A stretch of DNA of 64,000 bases. Source: Agromyces sp. SYSU T00194 (GTDB taxonomy: Bacteria; Actinomycetota; Actinomycetes; Actinomycetales; Microbacteriaceae). The notes beneath the pieces are model-generated. The model was not told the DNA's origin, did not search any database, and was given only the letters and a program-made list of their open reading frames with translations. Position numbers and translations under genes: made by a program. Below are positions 63,406 to 64,000 of the stretch, in pieces. Each line of letters opens with the position of its first letter. The stretch's first letter is position 1. Location of the stretch: the NCBI RefSeq assembly GCF_040496035.1, contig NZ_JBEPJZ010000001.1, forward strand, positions 2,294,001-2,358,000, written 5' to 3'.

Positions 63406-64000
63406 GTGCACCGACCGACCGCAGCCGTGGGGGGGTCCCGCAGCGGCATCGCCATCTCCGCGATCCTGGCGATCGTGCTCGCCACGTTCGTCGCGGTACT
63501 GGCGCCGGCCGAACCTGCGAACGCGGCCCGCGCGTCCGACTTCGATGCCGGGTACCTCATCAGCGACCGCATCTTCTACGACGACGACGCCATGGGCGTC
63601 GACGCGGTGCAGCGCTTCCTCGACGCGCGCGTGCCGACGTGCGCGGCGACGACCGGTCCCGCGTGCCTGAAGGACTACCGCACCGACACCTGGACGCGAC
63701 CGGCGGAGGATGGGCGGTGCGTGCAGTACTCGGGCCGCTCCTCCGAGACCGCCGCCCAGGTCATCGTGCGGGTGGGGCAGGCCTGCGGCATCAACCCGCG
63801 CGTGCTCATCGTGCTCCTCGAGAAGGAGCAGGGCCTCGTCTCCGACACCTCGCCGTCGACGCGCCAGTACCGCAGTGCGACGGGGTACGGCTGCCCCGAC
63901 ACCGCCGACTGCGACGCCGCCTTCTACGGCTTCTTCAACCAGGTGTACATGGCCGCGCTGCAGTTCAAGCGCTACGCGGCCGCGCCCGAGGGGCGTGCGT
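63406..64000 (+). CDS. Secreted protein of unknown function (3' end outside window)
   Basis: 198 codons visible, no stop before the edge. The GTG has GAGGAG about 8 nt upstream. A signal peptide is clear: basic start, hydrophobic stretch near residues 14-33, likely cut after A-N-A near residue 40. The mature part begins D-F-D-A-G-Y-L-I-S-D-R-I-F-Y-D-D-D-A-M and contains several cysteines (C-A-A, C-L-K, C-V, C-G-I, and a C-P-D-T-A-D-C), plus L-L-E-K-E-Q-G-L-V, which resembles the Glu-containing region of lysozyme/transglycosylase folds. I recognise the pattern from exported actinobacterial proteins of unclear role. It is divergent from the exporter. Confidence 0.8.
   Translation, partial: MHRPTAAVGGSRSGIAISAILAIVLATFVAVLAPAEPANAARASDFDAGYLISDRIFYDDDAMGVDAVQRFLDARVPTCAATTGPACLKDYRTDTWTRPAEDGRCVQYSGRSSETAAQVIVRVGQACGINPRVLIVLLEKEQGLVSDTSPSTRQYRSATGYGCPDTADCDAAFYGFFNQVYMAALQFKRYAAAPEGRA

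Overview
The window is GC-rich (roughly 70% or more), dense in genes, uses GTG starts freely, and has many ATGA/GTGA stop-start overlaps. Gene content points to a high-GC actinobacterium: split acyl-CoA carboxylase with epsilon subunit, trimeric-type purine nucleoside phosphorylase, actinobacterial SdhCDAB, LCP proteins. The family-level guess Microbacteriaceae (for example Agromyces-like) is inference. No rRNA, tRNA, CRISPR array, insertion sequence or phage gene was recognised. At least fourteen genes carry a TANNNT hexamer 6-8 nt before the start codon, the arrangement expected for leaderless mRNAs.

Layout. 1-4.5 kb: a YihY/BrkB membrane protein (cut by the window edge) and sdhCDAB on the minus strand, with a DtxR/IdeR-like palindrome at the promoter. 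4.5-6.9 kb: a divergent GT4 glycosyltransferase and mannose-1-phosphate guanylyltransferase. 7-20 kb: nucleoside uptake and salvage, made of a BMP-family lipoprotein and ABC importer, cytidine deaminase, thymidine phosphorylase, adenosine deaminase, an orphan PTS IIA/IIB pair, and facing them purine nucleoside phosphorylase plus a phosphosugar mutase. The same palindrome (GTGCTC-N4-GAGCAC) lies upstream of the lipoprotein gene and of the phosphorylase gene. 20-23 kb: an LpdA-like flavoprotein and a nuclease-domain gene bracketed by short AT-rich inverted repeats. 23-33.6 kb: the acyl-CoA carboxylase set (alpha, epsilon, beta, biotin ligase) with Maf, an RNA methyltransferase and a LuxR-type two-component trio inserted. 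33.6-41.5 kb: two paralogous SGNH acyltransferases around gtrA, then purK, purE and an LCP ligase. 41.5-64 kb: a surface-polysaccharide cluster with the four dTDP-rhamnose genes, at least seven glycosyltransferases, a TupA-like ATP-grasp protein, acyl- and pyruvyl-transferases, an HPr-kinase-like P-loop protein, a Wzm/Wzt-type ABC exporter, and the start of a secreted protein.

How it fits together. The polysaccharide genes look sufficient to make dTDP-L-rhamnose, assemble a lipid-linked rhamnose-containing glycan, decorate it with acyl and pyruvyl groups, export it by ABC transporter, and attach it to peptidoglycan through the LCP protein. The nucleoside genes would import nucleosides, deaminate cytidine and adenosine, and phosphorolyse them; the mutase next to the phosphorylase may then convert pentose-1-phosphate. 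From memory, much of the housekeeping gene order resembles the M. tuberculosis region around Rv3264c-Rv3319, so the acyltransferases, the nuclease cassette and most of the glycan cluster read as lineage-specific additions.

The least explained parts are the repeat-bracketed nuclease gene, the shared nucleoside palindrome, the HPr-kinase-like gene in the glycan cluster, and the convergent gap at 29.8-30.2 kb with direct repeats, hairpins and a possible 37-codon gene beside a signalling trio.
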